Assembly: GCA_025617745.1 (NCBI GenBank)
Contig: CM046856.1
Span: 44,879,049-44,943,048, forward strand
DNA from: Heliocidaris erythrogramma
Lineage: Eukaryota > Echinodermata > Echinoidea > Camarodonta > Echinometridae
Length of the DNA stretch: 64,000 bases
Direction: 5' to 3'
The position numbers and the translations under genes were made by a program. The notes beneath the pieces were generated by a model that had not been told where the DNA came from, did not search any database, and saw only the letters and a program-made list of their open reading frames with translations. Positions 21,301 through 31,312 of this stretch are shown here, piece by piece. The first letter of the stretch is position 1; every line of letters starts with the position of its first letter.

Positions 21301-23335
21301 ATTGTATCCCCCGGCAAAATGCCGGAGGATACTTGGATTCAGCAGCGTTCCGCCGCCGCTGCCGCCGCGTCATATTCTTGTGTGCGCCCTAGCGGTCACA
21401 TTTCTCGACGGATTTCTTTCAAACTTTGTATGGAGGTGTATCTTGGTAAAATCTGGACACCTATAATTTCTGGTGATGCTGCTTGTTGTTGTTGTTAGTT
21501 TGTTGGCGATATCCATCGCGATTTAGATGATTTACGCCAGGCTAGTTGTAAAGGGCGACATTGCCCTCTTATCTGTTATGGTCTCTCGTTATATAATTCT
21601 GATACCTTGCCCGGTGTGTGAGATAAGGACTTTCCTTGGCCTTTGTTATTGGCGTAGTGCAAGTTTAGGAAGGATTAGTCTTGGCTTGTTACTCCTTATT
21701 TGTTAGTTATTTAATCTTAGAACTGGGTAAGACAGAAAAAAAAATTGGTAAGTGGTTTTAGCATTAACTCAGGAGTTACTAGTGTCCCTGTATTAAAGAG
21801 TTGCGACATGGACGTCCCACTTTTCTGGAAACAAAATGGCGTTCTTTCTATTGAGAACACCCAGGTGCTCATCGGAATTGAATAGAAATGTTACGTAATA
21901 GTGGAAACAAAATGGCGTTCAAATCCCAGTTGTCGTAACTCTCTAATACAGGGACACTAGGAGTTACTGATGTATACTGCCCCCAGTGTTCCCTCTTTTA
22001 TAGGGTAAAAGGCCATATTTTGGGGGATAGTTTGTGTGCGCTCTAACGGTCATATTTCTCTACGGATTTGTTCAAATTTTGCATGAAGGTGTCTCTTGGT
22101 ATAATCAAAAAACCTATAGATTTTGGTGATGCTACCTCCAGTGTTCCGTCTTTTATATGGCAAAAGGTCATATTTTGATAGATGTCTTGTTTGCACTCTT
22201 GTGTGCGCTCCGGCGGTCACATTTCTCAACGGATTTCGTTCAAATTTTGCATGAAGGTGTCCCTTGGTGAAATCAAAAAACCTATAGATTTTGGTGATGC
22301 TACATCCGGCGTTCCGTCTTTTGTAGGGTCAAAGGTCATACTTCGGGGGATGGCGTGAGTGCACTCTGCAGGCCACATTTCTGGATGGATTTCTTTCAAA
22401 TTTTGTATGGAGATGTATCTTGGTATAATCTACACATCTTTGCTTTTTGGTGTTGCTGCCCTCATTGTTCCGTCCTTTATAGGGTCAAAGTTCATTTGTC
22501 CATTTCTTGCACTCTTCTGCATTTTTTGACAGATTTCGTTCAAATTTTGTATGGAAGTGTATCTTGGTTAAATCTACGCACCTATGGTTTTTGGTAATGT
22601 TGTCACCAGTGTCTCGTCTTTTATAGGGTCAAAGGTCATACCTTGGAGGATGACGTGCACTCTGCAGGCCACATTTCGTAATGGATTTCTTTCAAATTTT
22701 GTATGAAGATCTTGGTACAATCTACAATTTTCTACTTTTTTATATTGCTGCCCTCATTGTTCCGTCCTGTATAGGGTCAAAGGTCATATGTTTTTGTGCG
22801 TTCTAACGTCATTTCTTGACGGATTTCTTTCAAATTTTATATGGAGGTGTGTCTCAGTGAAATCTAGACATCTATAGTGTTTGCTGATGCTGCCCTGAGT
22901 GTTTCGCTTTTTACAGGGTGAAATGTCATATTTTGGTTGCATGCATTCTGGAGGACACATTTGTTGACTGATTTCTTTCGGATTTTGTATGGAGGTCAAT
23001 CATAGATTACTCTAGACCTATACAGTTTTTGGTGATGCTGCCCCCAGTGTTCCGTATTTTATAGGGTCAATGGTCATATTTTAGTGGATATCTTGTCTGC
23101 GCTCTGCATGTCTCATTTCTTGACAGATTTCTTTCAAAATTCTACAGAGATGCATTATACTCTAATGTACACACATTGTTTTGGTGATGCTGCTCCTATA
23201 GTGTTGACAATAGTCCAGGCCACTGGCGGCAATCTCTATGCCATCATTTTGTTTGAGGGAGGTTCTTTGTCCCTCCTTCAAATCACTGCCAGTACTGGGG
23301 GATACATTCGCATTGCGCGGCAATGGACATTTCTA
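21301..23335 (+). repeat. Tandem-unit dispersed element, family A, copy 2
   Basis: Same ends and about 150-bp tandem units as the copy at 6.1-7.5 kb, including the closing GGCAATGGACATTTCTA. This copy has more units and a small hairpin CCCCGGCAAAATGCCGG at its left end. An unrelated block of about 490 bp interrupts it at about 21,483-21,972, beginning with a (TTG)n run and containing a 178-bp MITE. The open frames inside are repeat-derived and full of stops. Confidence 0.8.
21781..21958. mobile_element. 178-bp MITE with 10-bp AGGAGTTACT duplication
   Basis: AGGAGTTACT occurs at 21,771-21,780 and 21,959-21,968, directly bordering inverted ends AGTGTCCCTGTATTAAAGAG and CTCTAATACAGGGACACT (25 of 27 bp match). 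The interior has two further direct copies of GGAAACAAAATGGCGTTC. Ten-bp duplications fall in the 9-11 bp range of Mutator-like elements. There is no coding capacity. Confidence 0.85.
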
Positions 23336-23879
23336 GTTAGTTTTACGTGCAAAGTTTTTTTCTATAGAGGGGTGCGGTATGTTCCCATTCTTACTATAAT
23401 AATTGAGAGAAAAGATGAACAGTCAGGATACCTTGCTTGGAATCGTATTGAGAACGTAGTCTTTTATTTTATTAAATCTAAAAAGAATTTATTGAACCAT
23501 TCATAAATAAGTACGTCAACTTGACTCATTAATATCAGTTTTAAGTACATGTTAAATAGTTTGTTATATCAAAACTAAAATCATTAAATGTTGCATAGAT
23601 CTTATGATATTTTCCTTTACTGATAAAACATATTCATCCTAATTTAAAGTCTTAAATTTCCTTATAGCAGATCAATATCCAACTACTTATAACTTTGTCA
23701 TCAAATCATTTTATGCATATATAGCCTCTAATACAAGAAAATCTGCCTGAATATTCAAGTTGTCGTGCATAATTGAGCAGTAATTTAAATACATATAAAT
23801 ACATGTACTTAACAAACCAAATGGCATCTTGTATCATTCATAATATTTCTACAAATCACACTCTTCAAGACATTCATGG
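23336..23879. other. No gene seen
   Basis: AT-rich intronic DNA between the candidate exon at 20.06 kb and the SRCR exon at 25.10 kb. An 80-codon tail of an open frame runs in from the family A element and shows no domain. Confidence 0.5.
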
Positions 23880-24380
23880 TTTTATAAATATTTTTGGATG
23901 AAATAAATAAGAATTATGATACATTAACTTAAAACTAAGAATTATCCAAATTCATTATGTTTGATCTTGGAATACCATCACATTCTTTAATGATTAGAAG
24001 TAATAAAATGCCATAATTTCAATGCAAAAATATAGAAGAAAATTCGTTCGTTCGCATTGATATTCTCAATTGAGGGGTGCCGTCCATTGGTGTAGATCCG
24101 TGCATTTCTTTTTTTTTTTTCATTAAAAAAAAATATTTTGGGATGCTCTAAAGTGCAAGTTTTATAGACAGATTTTTGAAAAAGTCCCACACCCTCCCCC
24201 GCTCGGTCGCTTCGCTCAGTGGCGTATTTAGGGGGCAGGGGGCACTTGCCCTTGGCGGCACTAGGAGGGGTGTAAAAAACGCAAAGGAGAGAAAGATAAA
24301 ATAGGAAAATGAAGAATCCGCAGGGTAAATGCACAAGAAATCTAGTTTTTGAAGGTTTGAAATGCGAAAATTTCCCAAAG
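23880..24380 (+). repeat. Dispersed repeat family C, copy 1
   Basis: Contains AAATGCCATAATTTCAATGC-like sequence, TTTTATAGACAGATTTTTGA, CGCTCGGTCGCTTCGCTCAG and GGCGTATTTAGGGGGCAGGG in this order. The same order appears at about 57,960-58,450 (plus) and in reverse at about 56,830-57,330. The minus-strand frames of 76 and 138 codons here reflect the repeat and have low complexity. Confidence 0.7.
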
Positions 24381-25100
24381 CTCAGTCTCTTTGCCCCTCG
24401 CATAATTATTTTCTTTCAAGATGTCGTAATTTTGTGCCCCCAGTATACCTGTATAGTTTTTTAGATAGCTTAAAGCCCTTGTTCTTAAAGTGCCGCCCAT
24501 GGGCCACTTGCAGCCCGCGAGACGATATCATGCGGCCCGCCAAAATTATCTAGTAAGAAAAAAAAGCTTGTTTTAAGTAGTATGTTGATGCATAATATGA
24601 TATCATCCTAACTACTGTTATGTATAAAAGTGTCACATTTTTTTTTTCAAATGACGTGCATACAAGACTATCTACATCACACTTGTAGTTTCTCATTTAG
24701 CGAAACTCAGTTTCATTCAGAACAAATAATAAAACATCCATTATTTCCGTAATTGCATAATTCATTCTAATACTACATCCACCCCAAGCTGTACTCACTT
24801 CTTGGAAGGATATTCTGTCGAAATGGTAAATGAAGCATTGTGGGAATTTCTAGCAGAGAAAAATTGTAGACGAACATCGCAAGATGTCGCCTCTTTAAAA
24901 CCCATAGTGCTCTGCCGGTTACGATTTTACATTAATTAGCCACGGAGAAGTAAAATTCCATAAGAGACCAGTGCAATTAGCACATACGTACCTATCGACA
25001 AGTGAATTACGTAACGGTATCTGCAAAGTAAATAACATAATGAAAATCAGTTTCTTCAACTAAACAGTAATCATAGCATATTCAAATATTCTCTCATTAG
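24381..25100. other. Intron, no repeat or gene recognised
   Basis: AT-rich intron ending in the acceptor CTCTCATTAG for the SRCR exon. Nothing else is supported. Confidence 0.5.
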
Positions 25101-25337
25101 ACGCCTTTTCTGGCCGTTTGGTTGGCGGTGCTTCACCAGAAGAAGGGTTCCTCGAGTTATCATCCCAATCCGGTGAATGGATGAGAGTATGTGAAGAAAG
25201 CTTACCTGCTGAGGTGGCAGAAGTCATCTGTGGAGAACTCGGCTATTCCGGTGTCAAGGATATATCCTTTGAGAATGATACATGTTGGTCACATGATACA
25301 ATACAGAATTGTACAAGAGCACCACGTTGCGAAGGAA
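25101..25337 (+). CDS. Receptor exon: SRCR domain, N-terminal part
   Basis: Acceptor CTCTCATTAG and donor GTTAGT; phase 1 at both ends, 79 codons. It encodes the first two thirds of a scavenger receptor cysteine-rich domain: GRLVGGASPEEGFLEL, then SGEWMRVCEESLPAEVAEVI with CGELGYSGV, then SFENDTCWSHDTIQNCT. The GRLVGG-EG-W-VC-A-V-CxxLGY pattern is that of SRCR domains, which bind proteins or polysaccharides outside the cell. The domain is completed by the short exon at 26,275. The canonical G-W-GTVC is altered to W-MRVC, so it is a divergent member. Confidence 0.8.
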
Positions 25338-25616
25338 GTTAGTAAATGTATACCGTTTCTTTTATCTCATTAGTAGAATTAAAGGAAAGCATTGATATTG
25401 AAGCTGGGCCAATGACGACTCTCTTCTCCGTGAATGGCAGAACAAAAAACAGGAAAAGACGGGCAGGGGGGAAACCTTGAGAAAACGATACGACTCCCTC
25501 CCAGACCATCAAATTTTGACTATCCGGAATAACATTTCGCCATATAAAGTTCAGTTGGGAAACATAGTACTGTATTGAGGATTGTACGACACATGCTAAC
25601 TGGTCTATTTCAAACA

Positions 25617-26003
25617 TTAAAGGGATTCGGTAAGTTTGTGGAGGCTTGATTTAATAAATTGTTGAATTTTGATATCTGTCTTGTATAATGATGTTCAATG
25701 AAGAATAAACAAAGAGCCAGGTATAGAAAGGTTTTCAAATATATAATGCTAGTATTAAGATATCTATGACTGAATACCATTTACGAAAGCGTATGGCCAT
25801 ACGCTTTAGTCCAACACTGCGTCTATGGGGGAAACGAGTTCCGGTCACTTGCATATTTTTACTTTTATGAAGCAAATGATGATTTTGAAGTGGGGTTTTT
25901 TCCTTGGCTTCATTTTGATACCATATTACGTACACTGATAGCACTGTAAGGCCAGGCAGCTCAGATTTTATCAAGCCTCTACAAAGTTACCAAATCACTT
26001 TAA
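25617..26003. mobile_element. Complete TTAA MITE in the SRCR intron
   Basis: TTAA at 25,617-25,620 and TTAA at 26,000-26,003 flank inverted ends: GGATTCGGTAAGTTTGTGG with AGGCTTGAT at the left, and ATCAAGCCTCTACAAAGTTA with CCAAATC at the right. The truncated copy at 12,842 shares the sequence. It is a non-autonomous piggyBac/Kolobok-type element sitting between the two SRCR exons, antisense or sense being undefined. Confidence 0.85.
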
Positions 26004-26033
26004 GCAATTCTCAGTTTCAACCCTGAAGAAAAA

Positions 26034-26092
26034 CCTATCCTAACCGATACCCTAAACCTAAACCAAATCGTAACCTTAGTCCTACCCCTATA
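26034..26092 (+). repeat. Degenerate CCTAA-rich tract
   Basis: A run of imperfect units such as CCTATCCTAACCGATACCC, CTAAACCTAAACC and CCTTAGTCCTACCCCTA resembles decayed CCCTAA telomere-type repeats. A complementary-strand tract of the same kind lies at about 45,890-45,990. Confidence 0.5.
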
Positions 26093-26274
26093 TAATTATG
26101 TGATTAAAACATGGCAAAGAGCAAAATGTCGCCATATGAGTCACCTCCCCAGTATGAGGAGAGGTATAAATTACTTGTCATATTATTATTATTATACCCC
26201 CTCAGTCATTTTCTTCTTAACTGCAGTGTAATTAAATTTGCTTCTCAAATAAATACGCATGATTGTTCCTACAG

Positions 26275-26352
26275 ATATGTATCGTCTTCAGGACTGTACA
26301 CCTGTTCATTCAAAATGTTCTTCTGATAAGGCCGTCAGAATAAAATGTTTAG
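26275..26352 (+). CDS. Receptor exon: SRCR domain, C-terminal part
   Basis: A 78-bp exon bounded by acceptor TGTTCCTACAG and donor GTGAGT, phase 1 at both ends. It reads MYRLQDCTPVHSKCSSDKAV then RIKCLG. This is the closing third of an SRCR domain, where a Cys-x(n)-Cys pair precedes a final hydrophobic strand ending in Cys (normally AGVRC-like, here AVRIKC). Joined in phase to the exon at 25,101 it completes one SRCR domain. It is too short to be noticed as an open frame and was found by phase and cysteine pattern. Confidence 0.75.
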
Positions 26353-27345
26353 GTGAGTCATATGAGTTCTGCTTATAATTACCTACTTTTAATAAAGAAG
26401 TTAGTAGGGAAGACCCACGTATATATAGGAACAGCATGTGGCAAAGGACATCAGGGTAAAAGTGATGAATTCTTGTACCTTATATGAATTTGTATGTCAG
26501 TATGTTGTGTCATATCTGAATGTAATAATGATATTATTCATATGATTATAAATCTTGTAAAAAAAATAAAATATTGTTTTGTTTTGTTTTTTAAAGATAT
26601 TCTTATTTCATTTCTAGTTGCGTTATTCAGTTCTGTCTACACGTCAGATTGAGTCGAGGTAAATAACTATCTGTAAAATCCAATAATATTGCACATTTTT
26701 TCTTGGATATCCCAATGCATGATACACCACAGTGTACATGTAAGTTGTATCTATGTAGAGAATTTGTAGCTACCTTTAATACCCTCAACTGTTGGTGTAA
26801 AGCTTTTTATAGACCATTCATTGTGGTTCGGGCGAATATGTTGAAAATTTGAAACAACGAAGATAAACGTGTACAATTCATATTATAATCTGAAGATTTG
26901 CCTCAAAGCGTAGCAACTGTGTTTTTAATAAGCCCTCTATTTTCCTTAAAATGAGACTTGGAGAATTTTACTAAATTAAGCCCCATCCAAAAATGTACAG
27001 TGTATTTTGTAAAACATCCCTTTTCGGCGTTTTGAAGAATACTCATCAAGGAACCATATTTCTTCCATATAGGTTTCCATACATGTAAAAACGACTTTGT
27101 GTCGTCCAAAACTTATAACTAGTTTTGGGATAATCACAGAATTTGTCACCAGAAATACCGTGCCCATTGTTCTAGATTATCGCATTGCAAGAAATTACCG
27201 CGTGTGGTATAAACCGATACCCCTTTTCGGTGGCTTTAAATAATGTTGAGTGAACACCCATTGATGAGTAGATCTACGTTTATTTTATATCTGCCATTTT
27301 CCACTTTCTTCTGAAAACTTTACTGACCTTTTTATTTCATTATAG
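26353..27345. other. Intron, nothing further recognised
   Basis: AT-rich intron between the SRCR and WSC-like exons. It begins with a good donor (GTGAGT) and ends in the acceptor TTTCATTATAG. Minus-strand frames at 26.9-27.2 kb have no support. Confidence 0.55.
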
Positions 27346-27609
27346 AACCCGGATATAAAGGATGCCACGAATTTGAAATGATACAACCACAGAACGGCTT
27401 CTCCTTTGAATCAACTGCACGGTGCATCTCATCGTGTAAAACAGACGAACCACAAGCTATTGCTATTGTGAGTCATGTAGAATGCTTTTGTACAACAGCT
27501 TCGGAGGTCGGTTTGGAAGATGCAAGAAACTTACCTCACTCTGAGTGCACAAAAACAGCAGAAAATGACTCTTCATCAGCTTCCCAATCGAAAATGTTGG
27601 TTTACAGCG
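27346..27609 (+). CDS. Receptor exon: WSC-like domain
   Basis: An 88-codon exon with acceptor TTTCATTATAG and donor GTAGGT, phase 1 at both ends. The sequence reads GYKGCHEFEMIQPQNGFSFE, STARCISSCKTDEPQAIAIV, SHVECFCTTASE, later ECTKTA and KMLVYSG. The order GC...C...C...ECFC...C...VY matches WSC domains, putative carbohydrate-binding cysteine-rich modules of cell-wall sensors and of animal polycystin-1 and Kremen. The seventh/eighth cysteine region (usually CGG) is altered, so it is divergent. It sits between the SRCR and sushi modules of the same receptor. Confidence 0.7.
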
Positions 27610-28196
27610 GTAGGTACATGTCTCATAGTCATGGTATTGTAGGCCCTCGTTTTGTAAGCTAAAAATTATCATTTTTTCACATCTTTGATGAGGTAAATGT
27701 ATAACGTTGAATTATACGAGCCTGCACCCTGTCACATGATATAATACTATAACAAATAGACTTTGAAGACTCTGGGCAACTTGGTTCTTAATTTTGAATA
27801 AATTTAGATATACTTGAAATTGGGAAATTATTACCACTATTTATGATTTACTAAAATCATGTGAATTACGCCCATGAGAACATGGATAGCGTATAATAAA
27901 TACACATTACATGACGTTCATCAACGAAGTGTATGGATCTAACCGAAGTTCCAATTGAAAATATGCCATAATATCAGTTTAAACAATCAACAGAGGACTT
28001 TGTCCCATCTGGGCATTGTTTCCCCCTTTCTCTTAGTATCATTATATTGTGTGTTTGAAATGTAAGCTATTACCATATCATTCACTCATGATGTAAAATG
28101 TGTACAATCATCATTCTAATATTTTTTCTAAAAATACATCAGATCCTCTGAATTTATCCAGAATAAATCAAAATCATTCACTTATACTTTCTTCAG
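27610..28196. other. Intron, nothing recognised
   Basis: 587-bp AT-rich intron starting GTAGGT and ending in a pyrimidine-rich acceptor CTTTCTTCAG. No repeats recognised. Confidence 0.55.
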
Positions 28197-28397
28197 CCTC
28201 TGTAGGTTTTTGTGACGAACTAAATGACACTCTGGGTGGATCTTTTGATTCTAACATCACGTGGTTTGGTTCTATCGTTCATCTCACATGCATGGATGGA
28301 TACAGTCTGAATGGAAGTGGAACCTTTCAATGTGTGGCGGGATCCACACCATACTATCCAGTGTGGAACGATTCATCAACATGTGATGAGATCGAAG
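28197..28397 (+). CDS. Receptor exon: sushi (CCP) domain
   Basis: A 67-codon exon with acceptor CTTTCTTCAG and donor GTATGC, phase 1 at both ends. It encodes one complete sushi/complement control protein module: GFCDELNDTLGGSFDS, then GSIVHLTCMDGYSLNGSGTF, QCV, and a closing W and Cys in VWNDSSTCDE. The C-C-C-W-C spacing and the LTCxxGYxLxGSGTxxC core are diagnostic. Predicted N-glycosylation sequons (NDT, NIT, NGS, NDS) are frequent. In receptors such modules mediate protein binding and act as stalk spacers. An alternative acceptor 12 bp downstream (CTGTAG) would trim four residues. Confidence 0.85.
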
Positions 28398-28911
28398 GTA
28401 TGCAAAAACATAGGTTTCTTTCAATCTCAAGACCGTATTTCAAATTTTCCTCCAACTAAAGCTGGACCTACCTATTTAGAGTATGTAATTATATTCCAGT
28501 ACTTCAATGGCAACCATTTTTATATAGCGGTTTATTGTGTTAATTATAGTCTGACCGTCTGGTAAGAACTCGGATCTTTGATATTTTTCATTTCAAAATG
28601 TTGTTTATTTGTTCCTTTTTTTTCCTTCCTCGAATCATCAATAAGAAAATATGGGGTCTATTTTTTCATTAAGGTAGTGACCTCTTAATTCTTTTAAGTC
28701 ATACGATTATGGGTTTGATGTTATGTTATTTTAGTAAAGATAATAAGATATAGCTGGCTTTGACTTTACGCAGTTTAATCATGGACATTTACAGGAGGAA
28801 AATAAAAATTTAAAATTGATGAATGTAATTACGAAGCTGTAAAATATAAACTAGATATTCGAATTTCAGAGACATGTCAATAACAATAGTGTTGGTAACT
28901 CATTTCACCAG

Positions 28912-28971
28912 CGACAGATAGCACTACTACTATGACTATGACAACGTTCGCTCAAGGTCACAAAATGAAAG
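28912..28971 (+). CDS. Receptor exon: Ser/Thr-rich stalk, part 1
   Basis: A 60-bp exon from acceptor ATTTCACCAG to donor GTATAC, phase 1 at both ends, reading TDSTTTMTMTTFAQGHKMK. Thr-rich segments of this kind are typical O-glycosylated stalks between the last globular module and the membrane. Support is the phase match, good splice sites and its place directly after the sushi exon. The following intron runs 20.6 kb to the next recognised exon. Confidence 0.6.
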
Positions 28972-29307
28972 GTATACCTTTGTTATTTCGTTCTAAGAAC
29001 TTCTTTTACACAATATAAAGTAGGTCCAAAGCAGGTTTGTTATTACCTCACTTTGAATATAATATATTATAATAATATAATTCTCCTTCACTTAAATTTC
29101 GACAGATTTTTTGTATCGCAATCGGAAGTAGTTCCTAATAGGTTAAAAATATTTATTTTCAAAACAATGCAGATGAGTTGTTCTTTTAGGGGGACAATCA
29201 TTAAAATGTCAATTTCTGTATCATTCGAAGACTTAAACTCATCAACAACAAAATCAATCTGAAAATATCTCAGAGTAATGATTGAACATGCCACCCCCAT
29301 TCCTCAA

Positions 29308-29985
29308 AAAATGAGGGCGTATACTATGAGGCGCTGAGTGTTCGCTTGTAAAGTCTGTCCATGTTTACACCATTTTCGTACGAAATCCACTTTGTTTTGT
29401 ACAAAATGCAATTCCGTTCACGAAATTTGTTTCGACCTAAACGAAATGGATTTCGTAGTGACGAAACACAAATTCATTTCGTACCATACGAAATGGATTC
29501 CGTTGCGACGAAATCCATTTTGTGTGGTAGCTAACGTAATTCTGTACACGAAATACATTTCGTACCATAAGAAATGGCTTTCGTTGAACGAAATCCATTT
29601 TGTGTGGTAGCTAACGCAATTCCGTAGACGAAATATACATTTCGTACTATACGAAATGGCTTTCGTTGAACGAAATCCATTTTGTGTGGTAGCTAAGGCA
29701 ATTCCGAACACGAAATACATTTCGTACCGTACGAAATACATTTCGTACCGTACGAAATACATTTCGTACCATACGAAATGGCTTTCATTGAACGAAATCC
29801 ATTTTGTGTGGTACCTAACGCGATTCCGTACACGAAATTTATTTCGTACCGTACGAAATACCTTTCGTTGTAACGAAATGGATTTGGTGGTACACCAAAT
29901 TCATTTCGTGGACGTAATGCTTTCTGTCAAGTACGGGATATAAGAAGGTCGCTGATTGGCCGCCTTGTTGATCATAGCATCAAGC
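29308..29985 (+). repeat. ACGAAAT-rich tandem array, copy 1
   Basis: From GTATACTATGAGGCGCTGAG through repeated units of about 80 bp built on ACGAAATGGCTTTCGTTGAA, CGAAATCCATTTTGTGTGGT and ACGAAATACATTTCGTACC, ending in GAAGGTCGCTGATTGGC. Repeat landmarks recur at about 29,521, 29,601 and 29,684, with a longer third interval. Many units are locally palindromic (ATTTCGTAC/GTACGAAAT). A second copy in reverse orientation is at 48,623-49,256. The translated frames on both strands are repeat artefacts. Confidence 0.85.
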
Positions 29986-30239
29986 TCCGCCCCCTAATCC
30001 CGCGCTCTGCATCCGGCTTTCCATGGGGGCATTTCCGGCGGGTCAAAAGTGCACACTGCTCCCACTTTTCATGTATTAGCCTATGGAGCCAAATATTTTT
30101 CAGTGTACCAGCGAAAATCAGATTTTAGCCTGCGCACAGCGCGTAAAGTTATTGAAATTATAAATTTGAATATTCATGAGCTTTTATAACTAACATAAAA
30201 TTGAACTGTACTTAAGCTTCAACTACTGTACTTGTGCAG
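29986..30239. other. Spacer between arrays
   Basis: Contains a block with GGGGGCATTTCCGGCGGGTC and no gene. Confidence 0.4.
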
Positions 30240-30545
30240 CCAAAATGAGCAGAAGATGAAGAAGAACAAGAAGAAAAAGAAGATAAAGAAGACAAAAAAG
30301 GGGAAGAAGAGGAAGAGGAAGAAAAGGAAGAAGAAGAAAGAGAAAATGAAGAAGAAGAAAAATAAAGAGGAAGAGGAAGAGGGAAAAGGGGAAGAAGCTG
30401 ATGAAGAAGAAAAAGAACCCCAAAAAAGGTGAGGAAAAGGAAATGGAAGAGGAAGAAGAAGAAAAAGGAAAAAAAAGAGGAAGAGGAGGAGGAGGAAGAA
30501 CAAGAACAAGAAGAGGATGAAGAAGAAAAAAGAAGTAAAACTGAA
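30240..30545 (+). repeat. 300-bp polypurine tract
   Basis: Almost uninterrupted A/G sequence of GAA, AAG and GAGGAA triplets on the plus strand. It is low complexity. The long Lys/Glu-rich plus frames and Phe/Leu/Ser-rich minus frames are by-products. Confidence 0.9.
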
Positions 30546-30617
30546 GTACAAAGAAAAAATGTGCGCCCCAGGACCCCATATGTACCACCATGCACTGGCT
30601 GCTGGTGCATGTAACCC

Positions 30618-30866
30618 CCCCCCCCCCCCCCAAAAAAAAAACAAACAAACAAACAAACAAACAAAAACAAATCAAAACAAAACAAAAAACAACAAACAAA
30701 CCAAAAACAAAACAAACAAAACCTACAAAACAAACAAAATCAGAAACAACCCAACAACTAAACCAGCAACAAAACAAAACAAATCTCAAAAATCTGATAT
30801 TTCTTTTCTTCTTCCTCTTCTACTTCTTCTTCTTCTTTTTCTTTTTTCTCCTTCATCTTCTTGTAA
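30618..30866 (+). repeat. Poly-C, (CAAA)n and polypyrimidine block
   Basis: A C tract at 30,618-30,632 is followed by an A run and about 150 bp of CAAA/AAAC repeats, then a CTT-rich polypyrimidine segment (30,796-30,866). With the preceding polypurine tract it forms a potential purine/pyrimidine mirror region. Confidence 0.85.
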
Positions 30867-31276
30867 AATGAGTCCATCAACAGAAACCCCACACAAATCA
30901 GTCTATCATCCAGTTATTCAAGGTTGCATAAGGCTGTATTCAACCAATCCACCATCACACTTCAGAACACATGCCATATTATGCCTGCATCATCATCATC
31001 ATCACATCTTACACAAATTATGGGGAAACACACAAATATTTCTCAGTGTTTCTCAGTGTGAAATGATGTTTATTAAAATAACTCACTTATCAACATAAAA
31101 GTTAATGCTCTCTTGAAATGCCATATATACATGAACGTAAATCCTTGAATTACATGTACTCTCTTTATTTTCAAATTCTTTCATTAATGTGACATATCTG
31201 TTCTTGAAATATGTAACTGATTTCTATTATTCCAGAATGTATTCCAGAATGTATGATTTGTATTTTGATTGATTTG

Positions 31277-31312
31277 TGTGGAAATAAACTAAACTGAAAC
31301 TGAAACTGAAAC
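31277..31312 (+). mobile_element. LINE-type 3' tail
   Basis: GGAAATAAACTAAACTGAAACTG-like sequence ending in ACTGAAACTGAAAC resembles the short-repeat 3' ends of CR1/L2-like elements. The remnant at 56.4 kb has a related end (GAAATAAACACTGAAACCG). How far the element extends upstream is unclear. Confidence 0.5.

Noticed and set aside
29338-29943. Open frames on both strands across the ACGAAAT array (and at 48.4-49.5 kb)
   Set aside because: The 80-bp repeat is free of stops in several frames; the frames repeat with the units and match on both strands.
30212-30789. Overlapping minus-strand ORFs of 145-188 codons rich in Phe, Leu and Ser, and Lys/Glu-rich plus frames
   Set aside because: They are translations of the polypurine/polypyrimidine tract in every frame; no domain and no codon structure.
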